A stretch of 64,000 nucleotides of DNA from Gillisia sp. Hel1_33_143 (GTDB lineage Bacteria; Bacteroidota; Bacteroidia; Flavobacteriales; Flavobacteriaceae), in assembly GCF_900104765.1 (NCBI RefSeq), contig NZ_LT629737.1, positions 1,550,001 to 1,614,000 of the forward strand, in the 5' to 3' direction. The position numbers and the translations under genes were made by a program. Of the stretch, positions 57,127 through 64,000 are shown one piece after another. The notes beneath the pieces are model-generated. The model had not been told where the DNA came from, did not search any database, and saw nothing but the letters and a program-made list of their open reading frames with translations. Every line of letters starts with the position of its first letter. Positions within the stretch are counted from its first letter, which is position 1.

Positions 57127-59751
57127 TTGGCAGCCAAAAAAGCAAAAGAAACCACCCCGTTAATGAAACAATATAATAGCATCAAGGATAAATATCCCGA
57201 TGCCTTGCTGTTGTTTCGCGTAGGAGATTTTTATGAAACTTTTGGAGAAGATGCGGTTAAAACCGCTCGCATCTTAAATATAGTTCTTACTAAAAGAGGT
57301 AACGGGAGCGAAGTGGAAACCGCTTTGGCAGGATTTCCACATCATGCTTTGAATACTTATTTGCCAAAACTGGTAAAAGCAGGTTTACGTGTGGCCATTT
57401 GCGATCAATTAGAAGATCCAAAAATGACCAAAACCATCGTAAAACGTGGTGTTACCGAATTGATCACTCCCGGTGTTTCCATGAATGATGAGGTGTTGAA
57501 CAGCAAAACCAATAATTTTTTGTGTGCTATTCACTACGGTAAGAAGATCATGGGAATTTCATTTCTTGATGTTTCTACCGGGGAATTCTTAACTGCTCAG
57601 GGGAATGCAGAGTATATAGATAAGTTGCTTCAAAATTTTGGTCCGAGTGAGGTGCTTGTTCAGAAAAATCATAAGAAAGATTTTACAAAGACCTTTGGAG
57701 ATTCCTTTCACTGTTTTTATCTGGAAGACTGGATCTTTAAATTGGATTATGCCTATGAGTCTTTAAATGAACATTTTCAAACCAAATCTTTAAAAGGTTT
57801 TGGAATAGATCATTTAGCGGAAGGCATCATATCTTCCGGAGCTATTTTATATTATCTAGGAGAAACCCAGCATCATAAACTTCAGCATATAGCATCTATT
57901 ACCAGAATTGCTGAAGAAGAGTATGTATGGATGGATAGGTTCACCATCAGGAATTTAGAATTATATCATTCCAACGCCCAAAATGCGGTTACTTTATTAG
58001 ATGTTATAGACAAGACTATTTCCCCAATGGGAGGGAGAATGATGAAACGCTGGCTGGCACTTCCGCTTAAAAACGTTCAGAAGATAAAGGCAAGGCACAA
58101 AGTGGTTGCTCATCTTATAGAGAATAGAGCAGAGCTGGATAACATTCAGAAAAATATAAAAAAGATCAGCGATCTGGAACGTTTGATCTCTAAAGTGGCA
58201 ACAGGAAAGATCTGTCCGAGGGAAGTACTTCACCTCAAAAATTCATTAGATGCTATTGCTCCGGTAAAAGAGCTGGCTATGAATAGCAAAGAAGAAGCTC
58301 TAAAAGTTTTAGGAGATAGGTTGCAAAGTTGTGAAGTGCTGAGAAATAAGATTGAAGAAACCTTACATGAAGATGCTCCTGTAAATATTGTAAAAGGAAA
58401 TGTGGTTGCTAAAGGTTTCCATGAAGAGTTAGATAATTTAAGAAATCTTGCTTTCTCCGGGAAAGATTATTTAGATGGAATGTTGCAAAGAGAAAGTAAG
58501 GAAACCGGAATTACTTCTCTTAAAATTGGAAGCAACAATGTTTATGGATATTATATAGAAGTTAGAAATTCTCATAAAGATAAAGTTCCGGAAGCTTGGA
58601 TACGCAAGCAAACTTTGGTGAATGCCGAAAGATATATCACGGAAGAATTAAAAGAATATGAAGGAAAAATTCTGGGGGCAGAAGAAAAGATCCTTCAGTT
58701 AGAACAACAAATATTTGGAGAGCTTGTAACATGGTTAGCAGATTATATTCAGCCGGTACAACAAAATGCACGGTTGATAGGGGAGTTGGATTGTTTGTGC
58801 TCTTTTGCTATACATGCAATTACCGAGAATTATTCAAAACCTGAAATTGAAGATTCTTTTGAGCTCGATATTAAAGAAGGAAGACATCCGGTTATAGAAA
58901 AGCAGTTGCCACACGGGGAAACTTATGTTGCTAACAATTCTTTTTTAGATAGAGATGCGCAGCAGATCATTATGATCACCGGGCCAAACATGAGTGGTAA
59001 ATCGGCTATATTAAGACAAACTGCATTGATAGTGCTTTTGGCTCAAATGGGAAGTTTTGTGCCGGCAGAATCGGCTAGAATTGGTTTGGTAGATAAGATC
59101 TTTACCAGAGTAGGAGCCAGCGATAATATTTCTATGGGAGAATCTACGTTTATGGTGGAGATGAATGAGACTGCAAGTATATTGAATAATATTTCTGAAA
59201 GAAGTTTAGTGCTACTTGATGAAATTGGTCGTGGAACTAGTACTTATGATGGAATTTCGATTGCCTGGGCAATCACCGAATATTTACATGAGCATCCTGC
59301 ACATCCAAAAACTTTATTTGCTACTCATTATCATGAATTGAATGAGATGGGAGAAATCTTTAAGCGGATCAAGAATTATAATGTTTCTGTAAAAGAGTTA
59401 AAAGACAATGTTCTTTTTCTAAGAAAATTGACTCCGGGAGGAAGTGAGCATAGTTTTGGAATTCATGTAGCTAAAATGGCGGGAATGCCACAGCAGGTAT
59501 TGAACAGGGCAAATAAGATCATGAAAAAACTAGAAAAATCTCATCAGATGCAAGATTCGGGAGAAATTTTAAAAAATTCTGCAGAAAAAGATATGCAGTT
59601 GAGCTTTTTTAATTTGGACGACCCATTGCTTCAAGATCTTAAAGAAGAATTGTTGCATATTGATATTGACACACTTACGCCTGTGGAAGCTTTAATGAAG
59701 CTAAGTGAAATTAAACGCATGCTTACCAGCAAACAAAAAACGAAGGTCTAA
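57127..59751 (+). CDS. mutS: DNA mismatch repair protein MutS
   Basis: Recognises mismatches and small loops in DNA. 874 residues. N-terminal mismatch-binding motif [17 protein letters not shown] (about 28-45, with the stacking Phe in GDFYETFG), clamp and core domains, then ATPase: Walker [10 protein letters not shown] (about 619), Walker [13 protein letters not shown] and [11 protein letters not shown]. Start is TTG at 57127; the conserved TPLMKQYN requires a start before the first ATG at 57163. It has the usual C-terminal tail. Confidence 0.96.
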   Translation: MAAKKAKETTPLMKQYNSIKDKYPDALLLFRVGDFYETFGEDAVKTARILNIVLTKRGNGSEVETALAGFPHHALNTYLPKLVKAGLRVAICDQLEDPKMTKTIVKRGVTELITPGVSMNDEVLNSKTNNFLCAIHYGKKIMGISFLDVSTGEFLTAQGNAEYIDKLLQNFGPSEVLVQKNHKKDFTKTFGDSFHCFYLEDWIFKLDYAYESLNEHFQTKSLKGFGIDHLAEGIISSGAILYYLGETQHHKLQHIASITRIAEEEYVWMDRFTIRNLELYHSNAQNAVTLLDVIDKTISPMGGRMMKRWLALPLKNVQKIKARHKVVAHLIENRAELDNIQKNIKKISDLERLISKVATGKICPREVLHLKNSLDAIAPVKELAMNSKEEALKVLGDRLQSCEVLRNKIEETLHEDAPVNIVKGNVVAKGFHEELDNLRNLAFSGKDYLDGMLQRESKETGITSLKIGSNNVYGYYIEVRNSHKDKVPEAWIRKQTLVNAERYITEELKEYEGKILGAEEKILQLEQQIFGELVTWLADYIQPVQQNARLIGELDCLCSFAIHAITENYSKPEIEDSFELDIKEGRHPVIEKQLPHGETYVANNSFLDRDAQQIIMITGPNMSGKSAILRQTALIVLLAQMGSFVPAESARIGLVDKIFTRVGASDNISMGESTFMVEMNETASILNNISERSLVLLDEIGRGTSTYDGISIAWAITEYLHEHPAHPKTLFATHYHELNEMGEIFKRIKNYNVSVKELKDNVLFLRKLTPGGSEHSFGIHVAKMAGMPQQVLNRANKIMKKLEKSHQMQDSGEILKNSAEKDMQLSFFNLDDPLLQDLKEELLHIDIDTLTPVEALMKLSEIKRMLTSKQKTKV

Positions 59752-59775
59752 AAGTGTATTTTTTTTAAAAAATCC

Positions 59776-59805
59776 TTTGGTAATACAAGAATTGTATTAA
59801 ATTTG
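59776..59805 (+). promoter_or_regulatory. Promoter of the tRNA-Gly/tRNA-Leu unit
   Basis: TTTG (59776-59779), 18-bp spacer, TAAATTTG (59798-59805): a full consensus pair, 63 nt upstream of tRNA-Gly. Confidence 0.8.
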
Positions 59806-59868
59806 CAACCGCAATACGCCACAAGGCATTGCGCTCTCAAGGTTATCGAGAGTATGTTCTTACAAATC

Positions 59869-59941
59869 GCGAAAATAGCTCAGTTGGTAGAGCGCCACCT
59901 TGCCAAGGTGGAGGTCGCGGGTTCGAATCCCGTTTTTCGCT
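59869..59941 (+). tRNA. tRNA-Gly (anticodon GCC)
   Basis: A 73-nt cloverleaf. Acceptor GCGAAAA / TTTTCGC, discriminator T. D-arm TAGCTCAGTTGGTAGAGC, anticodon stem CCACC/GGTGG with loop TTGCCAA, T-arm CGGG TTCGAAT CCCG. Confidence 0.97.
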
Positions 59942-59988
59942 CGGAAAGTAGCGAAAAAAGAAAAATTTTCGCAATATATAATATCCAC

Positions 59989-60074
59989 GCTCGGATGGTG
60001 GAATTGGTAGACACGTTGGACTTAAAATCCAATGATCAGCAACGGTCGTGCGGGTTCAAGTCCCGCTCCGAGTA
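59989..60074 (+). tRNA. tRNA-Leu (anticodon TAA)
   Basis: An 86-nt type II tRNA with long variable arm. Acceptor GCTCGGA / TCCGAGT, discriminator A. Anticodon stem TTGGA/TCCAA with loop CTTAAAA. T-arm GCGGG TTCAAGT CCCGC. It is the last host gene before the integrase. Confidence 0.97.
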
Positions 60075-60079
60075 CATTG

Positions 60080-60107
60080 AAAACCCCTGATAACACAGGG
60101 GTTTTTT
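60080..60107 (+). terminator. Terminator after tRNA-Leu
   Basis: AAAACCCCTG (60080-60089) / CAGGGGTTTT (60096-60105) with T-run. Confidence 0.85.
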
Positions 60108-60132
60108 AGTTTTTAGGAATCTCGTTTTTATC

Positions 60133-61431
60133 ATGAAAAAGAAAAACGTACCTAGATTCGAACCTATAAATTCTCATCTTTCTATTGAGATCTCTATGGC
60201 GCAAAAGAGATATTCTGCACCTAAACTTTTTATTCCTCGGGTTAATGGTAAACCTACCGTAGCTCCGGGAAAACGCTGGTATGCCTATTTCTATTGGAGG
60301 ACCTCTCCCAATGGACCTTTAGATAGAAAATTCTCCTACACTAAGAAAATGAATAGGCTACCATCTGCCAAAGAGCGGAGAGCTGCCGGGAATCACCTGG
60401 TTTCTATTTTACATACTGCTTTAGAGCGAGGATGGATTCCGGATGCTGAAGAGCGTAAAGCTAAAAAAGTGGTGAAACGTGGAGACTCTATGATTCTTGC
60501 AGATGCTTTAAATTATGCCTATAAGATCAAGGCCAAGGGAGGTAAAAGCATTACTACACTTAAAGGGTATCAATTCCACAAAGACCGGTTCCTGGAATGG
60601 GCAAAGGCTAATGGGTATTATGGATTAAATCCGGATAGATTTAGCGTAGATCATTTTTATGAGTTCCTGGACTGGCTTCGATTTGAGTATGTAAATGAAA
60701 AAACCGGACTTGAAATGTCTGGATCTTCCATAAACAATCATAAGGCCAGCTTATCTGCTTTGTTTACCACTATGAAGAATGAGCGGCTTATTTCTGTAAA
60801 TTTCATCAAGGATATTCCTGATATAGATTCTGAACCGATAAATAATAAAGCCTTTACTCATGAGGAATTGGCACTCCTAAAAGCTGAAATGCAACGATCA
60901 GATCCATATCTTATCCCACTCTTTAGTTTTATATTATATCCATTACTCCGGCCCAGAGAAATTTGCAGATTAAAAGTAAATTCTTTGAATACCGACAATT
61001 GGCTGATCAAGGTGCAAACTAAAACTGAGATCTTGAGTGTAAGAAGAATTATTGACAAGCTTAAGCCCACTATTGAAGGCATGAAGCTTGAGGAATATCC
61101 TGGGGAATTCTACCTTTTTACCAATAGAGATCAACCTGCAGACTGGGACGCAAGTTTGCAGTCTCGCTACGATCATTTTTCTAAGCGTTTTAAAATTATA
61201 AAAGACAATTTGGGTTTTGGAAGAGAATATGGTTTGTATTCCGGACGACACACGGCAATTATGGATTTATATGATTCCCTTCTGGGCCAAGGATATGGAG
61301 AAATGAAAGCGCTGCTGGAGCTAATGCCACACACTACGCATAAAAGTGTAGCCGGTATTAAAGCTTATATAAGAAGACACCGCAAAACTATCCCTGCAGA
61401 TCATTCAGATCTTTTTACCATAGACTTCTAA
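60133..61431 (+). CDS. Tyrosine recombinase / integrase
   Basis: 432 residues. N-terminal arm (1-110) with a Lys-rich start, core-binding domain (about 115-230, DALNYAYKIKAKGGKSITTL), and a catalytic domain with R273 in LLRPREICRL, R372-H373 in YSGRHTAIMDL, and nucleophile Y412 in KAYIRRH. The first His of the usual HxxR motif is Tyr here (Y-S-G-R). It sits right after tRNA-Leu, the usual site for integrase-driven insertion. It may instead be an ICE integrase; family typing is not possible here. Confidence 0.88.
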   Translation: MKKKNVPRFEPINSHLSIEISMAQKRYSAPKLFIPRVNGKPTVAPGKRWYAYFYWRTSPNGPLDRKFSYTKKMNRLPSAKERRAAGNHLVSILHTALERGWIPDAEERKAKKVVKRGDSMILADALNYAYKIKAKGGKSITTLKGYQFHKDRFLEWAKANGYYGLNPDRFSVDHFYEFLDWLRFEYVNEKTGLEMSGSSINNHKASLSALFTTMKNERLISVNFIKDIPDIDSEPINNKAFTHEELALLKAEMQRSDPYLIPLFSFILYPLLRPREICRLKVNSLNTDNWLIKVQTKTEILSVRRIIDKLKPTIEGMKLEEYPGEFYLFTNRDQPADWDASLQSRYDHFSKRFKIIKDNLGFGREYGLYSGRHTAIMDLYDSLLGQGYGEMKALLELMPHTTHKSVAGIKAYIRRHRKTIPADHSDLFTIDF

Positions 61432-61455
61432 TAATCAACCTATAGGTTTATTTTA

Positions 61456-61463
61456 TATATTTG
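61456..61463 (+). promoter_or_regulatory. -7 box of the tRNA-like RNA
   Basis: TATATTTG, an exact TAnnTTTG. Transcription would start near 61469, exactly at the first base of the terminal stem of the RNA. No TTG -33 match. Confidence 0.55.
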
Positions 61464-61468
61464 AGTAT

Positions 61469-61585
61469 ATTCCTGCAACTTGACGAAGTAGAGCTATGTT
61501 CACCTTGGTAACGGTCGCAGTCTTTAAATAGGGGGAGATGTAAGCTAGGTTCGAATCCTGCCTTCCAGCTCTGCAGGAATTTTTT
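61469..61585 (+). ncRNA. tRNA-like structured RNA of unknown function
   Basis: Terminal stem ATTCCTGCA (61469-61477) / TGCAGGAAT (61572-61580), then T6. Inner stem AGAGCT (61490-61495) / AGCTCT (61567-61572), sharing base 61572 with the terminal stem. A T-arm is intact: AAGCTAGG / CCTGCCTT around loop TTCGAAT (61550-61556), with one C-C mismatch. The segment CACC-TTGGTAA-C-GGT (61501-61515) resembles the tRNA-Thr(GGT) anticodon arm but has an extra base. About 30 nt lie between this and the T-arm, and 7-8 extra nt lie between T-arm and inner stem. It is not a normal cloverleaf. Candidates are a degenerate phage tRNA, a tRNA mimic or a regulatory RNA. Confidence 0.55.
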
Positions 61586-61611
61586 AATTTTTTTATATTA
61601 ATTAACTGGTG

Positions 61612-61989
61612 ATGGATACAACAGAATTTAAAACCAAACTCGACAATAGAGAATTTTGGGGTGTTAATTCAGAAGAAATGTGGGAAGCTGCCAGAGAGTG
61701 GGAAATGCAATCTAATATAGATGTTAATATTTGCCAATGGAGCTGGGACTGTGGTTTAAAACTGGATTATGATGGAGATATTTGCAAAATCAGTTCTCGT
61801 TTTTATCCACCTCACAAACATGCTGCACCGGAAAAATGGTCTGGATCTATTTCTGTAATAATCGGTGATGAATATATTCACAATCATAAGGTAGAATCTG
61901 ATACTCTGGATATGCTAAAAATCACAGTTGAAAAATATGTTTCAACCATTCTAGATAAAATTAATTCCAATATTAAAGCAGCTTTTTAA
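61612..61989 (+). CDS. Hypothetical element protein, 125 residues
   Basis: Not recognised. An acidic cytoplasmic protein with several Trp residues (WSWDCG, EKWSGS), no signal peptide or membrane span. ATG 61612 is preferred; a GTG directly before it is in frame. Its stop overlaps the next start by 1 base (TAATG), so it forms a unit with the following gene. It lies in the accessory element. Confidence 0.65.
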   Translation: MDTTEFKTKLDNREFWGVNSEEMWEAAREWEMQSNIDVNICQWSWDCGLKLDYDGDICKISSRFYPPHKHAAPEKWSGSISVIIGDEYIHNHKVESDTLDMLKITVEKYVSTILDKINSNIKAAF

Positions 61990-62351
61990 TGGCAAAATCC
62001 AAATTCGATAATATTCTAGACGCTGCTCTTGGAATTTCAGGAGGCTACAATTTTCATGAAGCCTATCTCGATGAAGCAATGCAAATTAATGAAGAAAAGC
62101 TAAGGTTTTTGGAGAGGACTTCTAGATCTAAAATAGAATTCGAGAATGGCGGCTTTATTTCTTCTCATTCTGCAGATGATAAGAATGCCGGACGTGGATT
62201 ACGTCCATTTGTTCCGCATCCGTGCCAGGATGAAGAATTTGCTTTAAGCAAATTATTTCAAAAAATTGGAAGAGAGGATGCAAAAAAAGTAGACTTCAAA
62301 ATTTATGATGAAATATTCATGAGGACCTTAAAAAACAAGCGCTCTGAATAG
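61989..62351 (+). CDS. Hypothetical element protein, 120 residues
   Basis: Not recognised. A soluble protein with mixed charge; contains the stretch GRGLRPFVPHPCQDEEFAL in its middle and ends in Lys/Arg-rich KNKRSE. Translationally coupled to the preceding gene. Confidence 0.6.
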   Translation: MAKSKFDNILDAALGISGGYNFHEAYLDEAMQINEEKLRFLERTSRSKIEFENGGFISSHSADDKNAGRGLRPFVPHPCQDEEFALSKLFQKIGREDAKKVDFKIYDEIFMRTLKNKRSE

Positions 62352-62402
62352 AAATACAATTTTTCTATAAATTTATATACAATAAACCTTCAAAATTATA
62401 TA

Positions 62403-62681
62403 ATGGCAAAAGTGAAGAATAGCAATCAAAATCCTGAATCTTTTACTATTTCCGTTACAGAAAAGGACGGCAGAAAGAGTGAAACAAAACACGTTACTGA
62501 AGATATCGTGAAATCATGGGATATAGATGCAGAGTTTGTCGCTTGTAATGAGGGCTACATTGATCGATTAAGAGAAGGTCTAAACAATAAATGCCAAACT
62601 TTATGTAGACCAATGGTTTTTCTTGACGAAAATGGAAATGAGCAAACAGTCTGGCAAAATATTGATGGCTCCTGGTCTTAA
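62403..62681 (+). CDS. Hypothetical element protein, 92 residues
   Basis: Not recognised. A small soluble protein starting MAKVKNSNQNPESFTISVTEKDG, possibly a small beta-rich fold. It ends 4 bp inside the convergent structural gene. Confidence as a real gene is moderate. Confidence 0.5.
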   Translation: MAKVKNSNQNPESFTISVTEKDGRKSETKHVTEDIVKSWDIDAEFVACNEGYIDRLREGLNNKCQTLCRPMVFLDENGNEQTVWQNIDGSWS

Positions 62682-64000
62682 AAAGTCTCACTTTCTACAT
62701 CTACCTTCATTCTTTTTTCAGACAAGATCTTCCTGGTTAATTTCTTAATAATATGCAGCTCGTTGTACTTCTTGCTAAGTGCAGCAATAGATATATTTTC
62801 AAAAACAGAACATTCAAAATTTTCTTTAAAGGTTTTAGAGTTTATTCTAAAATAGATCCAGGTTTTCCACCTGTCTTTGGTAACATTATCTAAACTCAAG
62901 GTTTTTGAAAGTGATGCAGAACAGGTTGGTAAATTATTAGCGTCAAAACCATCGTACACAGAAAAGTCTATCTTAGATTTTTTTGAAGGATACACTGCAG
63001 TGGTTATATTTTTATTTCGCTCTACGGCCAGAGGCTGCACATCCATCTTAATTTCTACTGTTTCATTCCCTTCTTCATCGATGTCTGAATATACTTGTCC
63101 GTTTTTATTATAAAATACCTGTTCTTTATTGGCATAACTCAGCTTGTAAAACCTGTTAGAGTTATGAGTGATCTTTTTATCCGGATCTTCTAAATGACTG
63201 TGATCTACACTCGGCTTTTTTAATATAGAATCTTGAGTGAAGTTAATTTCTACATAACGCTCATTAGGGGTAATATCTAAATTTAACCAGTTCTTCATCT
63301 CATTTACAAACTCCCCAAAAGTTTGATCCGGCATAAAATTGGAAAGAGTGAATACAGAAGGGAATTCGTTTAACTGTCCTCCCTTAAAAGAATATTCAAA
63401 ATTGTTAAAATCTGTAATACTTTGATTGGTTTGAAGGATTTTTAACTGAATAATAATCGGGCTGAAATTATCTAATTCTTCCACGTTCACGCTAAATTTC
63501 TCATCCAACGTTACTCTGTTATCTTTAGATAATGCCTGGAATAAAATGGTACGTTCTTGAGATAAAGAATCTTCTCTAAAAATGGTGAATTCGAAATATC
63601 GGGCCAATACAGGATCCAGATTAATGTTATAATCTATCTCATAAGTTCCCTGGGAAAGTGGGGTGATTTTCTTTTCATAAATACCGTACACAATTCTATT
63701 AAATACCACCTCCGTAGAAGTTGGCATTCCAAAAGAAAAGTTTACATATTCAGATCCTCTAAATTTTTCTAAGTAATTCTGCGGAATATACACCGCTTTT
63801 TTTAGCACTTCATCCTTAAAAATATCGCCAATAACTTTCTTCCCTGCAGTTTTAAATCCGAATTTAAGGATCTCCAAAAGATAGGGGCAAGGTGCCAGGA
63901 CATTTCTATTGATGTACACCGGTTCTGGACCAGAGGTATCAACCTCGTTCCCTAAATACGCACCATTGCTGTAATTATTTACAAAACCTTCAAAAAGATC
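62678..64000 (-). CDS. Phage-like structural protein (partial, 5' end outside window)
   Basis: Open from the window edge (441 codons here, no start reached; a GTG at 63917-63919 is an internal codon). The C-terminal 413 residues include GMPTSTEVVFNRI, SQERTILFQAL and, midway, FMPDQTFGEFVNEMKNWLNL, a pattern I recall from tail- or baseplate-type proteins of Bacteroidota phages. No cysteine-rich or enzyme motif was seen. It supports a prophage reading. The rest of the gene and probable tail operon lie to the right. Confidence 0.6.
   Translation of the reverse strand, partial: DLFEGFVNNYSNGAYLGNEVDTSGPEPVYINRNVLAPCPYLLEILKFGFKTAGKKVIGDIFKDEVLKKAVYIPQNYLEKFRGSEYVNFSFGMPTSTEVVFNRIVYGIYEKKITPLSQGTYEIDYNINLDPVLARYFEFTIFREDSLSQERTILFQALSKDNRVTLDEKFSVNVEELDNFSPIIIQLKILQTNQSITDFNNFEYSFKGGQLNEFPSVFTLSNFMPDQTFGEFVNEMKNWLNLDITPNERYVEINFTQDSILKKPSVDHSHLEDPDKKITHNSNRFYKLSYANKEQVFYNKNGQVYSDIDEEGNETVEIKMDVQPLAVERNKNITTAVYPSKKSKIDFSVYDGFDANNLPTCSASLSKTLSLDNVTKDRWKTWIYFRINSKTFKENFECSVFENISIAALSKKYNELHIIKKLTRKILSEKRMKVDVESETF

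Larger units (their letters stand above)
60075..64000. mobile_element. Left end of a prophage or other integrative element (partial)
   Basis: A tyrosine recombinase begins 59 nt downstream of tRNA-Leu, the usual place of an integrase beside its attachment site. It is followed by three short unknown genes, a tRNA-like RNA and a phage-like structural protein on the opposite strand. The element runs off the right edge, so the right att site and full gene set cannot be seen. The expected attL is within or near the 3' end of tRNA-Leu. Confidence 0.6.

Noticed and set aside
59803-60090. Open frame of 95 codons over the tRNA-Gly and tRNA-Leu genes
   Set aside because: It is explained entirely by the two tRNA genes and their spacers.
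61469-61580. Canonical tRNA-Thr at the tRNA-like locus
   Set aside because: The anticodon stem has an extra base, the D-arm is not paired, and the acceptor and T-arm are separated by extra bases.
1-64000. CRISPR arrays, rRNA operons and insertion sequences
   Set aside because: No regularly spaced direct repeats of 25-40 bp, no rRNA sequence and no transposase were seen anywhere in the window.

Overview
The window is a piece of a low-GC Bacteroidota chromosome, almost certainly a marine-type member of the Flavobacteriaceae (Gramella/Salegentibacter-like; this is inferred from gene content and order, not from a search). Supporting signs are promoters of the Bacteroidota form (TTG, about 16-19 bp, then TAnnTTTG), very few Shine-Dalgarno sequences, a 287-residue primary sigma factor, a lipid-anchored TamL, PorT of the type IX secretion system, LytS/LytTR signalling with a beta-propeller sensor, and FtsZ with a very long linker.

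Layout. 1-4 kb: proS, two identical tRNA-Glu genes, rpsT, then engB and an alpha/beta hydrolase on the minus strand. 4.0-19.9 kb: a complete, tightly packed division and cell wall (dcw) cluster, mraZ-rsmH-ftsL-ftsI-murE-mraY-murD-ftsW-murG-murC-ftsQ-ftsA-ftsZ, preceded by a row of GTGGT repeats that looks like an MraZ operator and closed by a strong terminator. 19.9-32.4 kb: a YqeY-like protein, tRNA-Arg, an unusually long PLP enzyme, a propeller histidine kinase with its LytTR regulator, a methyltransferase, a small TetR-controlled operon and a KefB-like antiporter. 33-38 kb: hypothetical proteins, a metallo-beta-lactamase/rhodanese fusion, a YpdA-like reductase, rpe and a BLUF photoreceptor. 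38.3-49.9 kb: core genes, mostly on the minus strand (rpoD, pnp, rpsO, accD, fbaA, tamL, porT, ubiE, two SpoU-type RNA methyltransferases). 50-59.8 kb: secreted peptidases, an ABC exporter, an iminopeptidase-like hydrolase and mutS. 59.8-64 kb: tRNA-Gly and tRNA-Leu, followed at once by a tyrosine recombinase, a tRNA-like structured RNA, three small unknown genes and a phage-like structural protein cut by the window end. This last part is read as the left end of a prophage or other integrative element inserted beside tRNA-Leu.

The most unusual signal is the RNA unit at 61456-61585. It has its own -7 box, a closed terminal stem ending in a T-run, an intact T-arm and a Thr-like anticodon loop, but it does not fold as a normal tRNA. 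Next in interest are the MraZ-box array whose last copy contains the mraZ start codon, the paired operators of the TetR operon, and two families of interspersed intergenic repeats (39349-39440 and 56909-57003).
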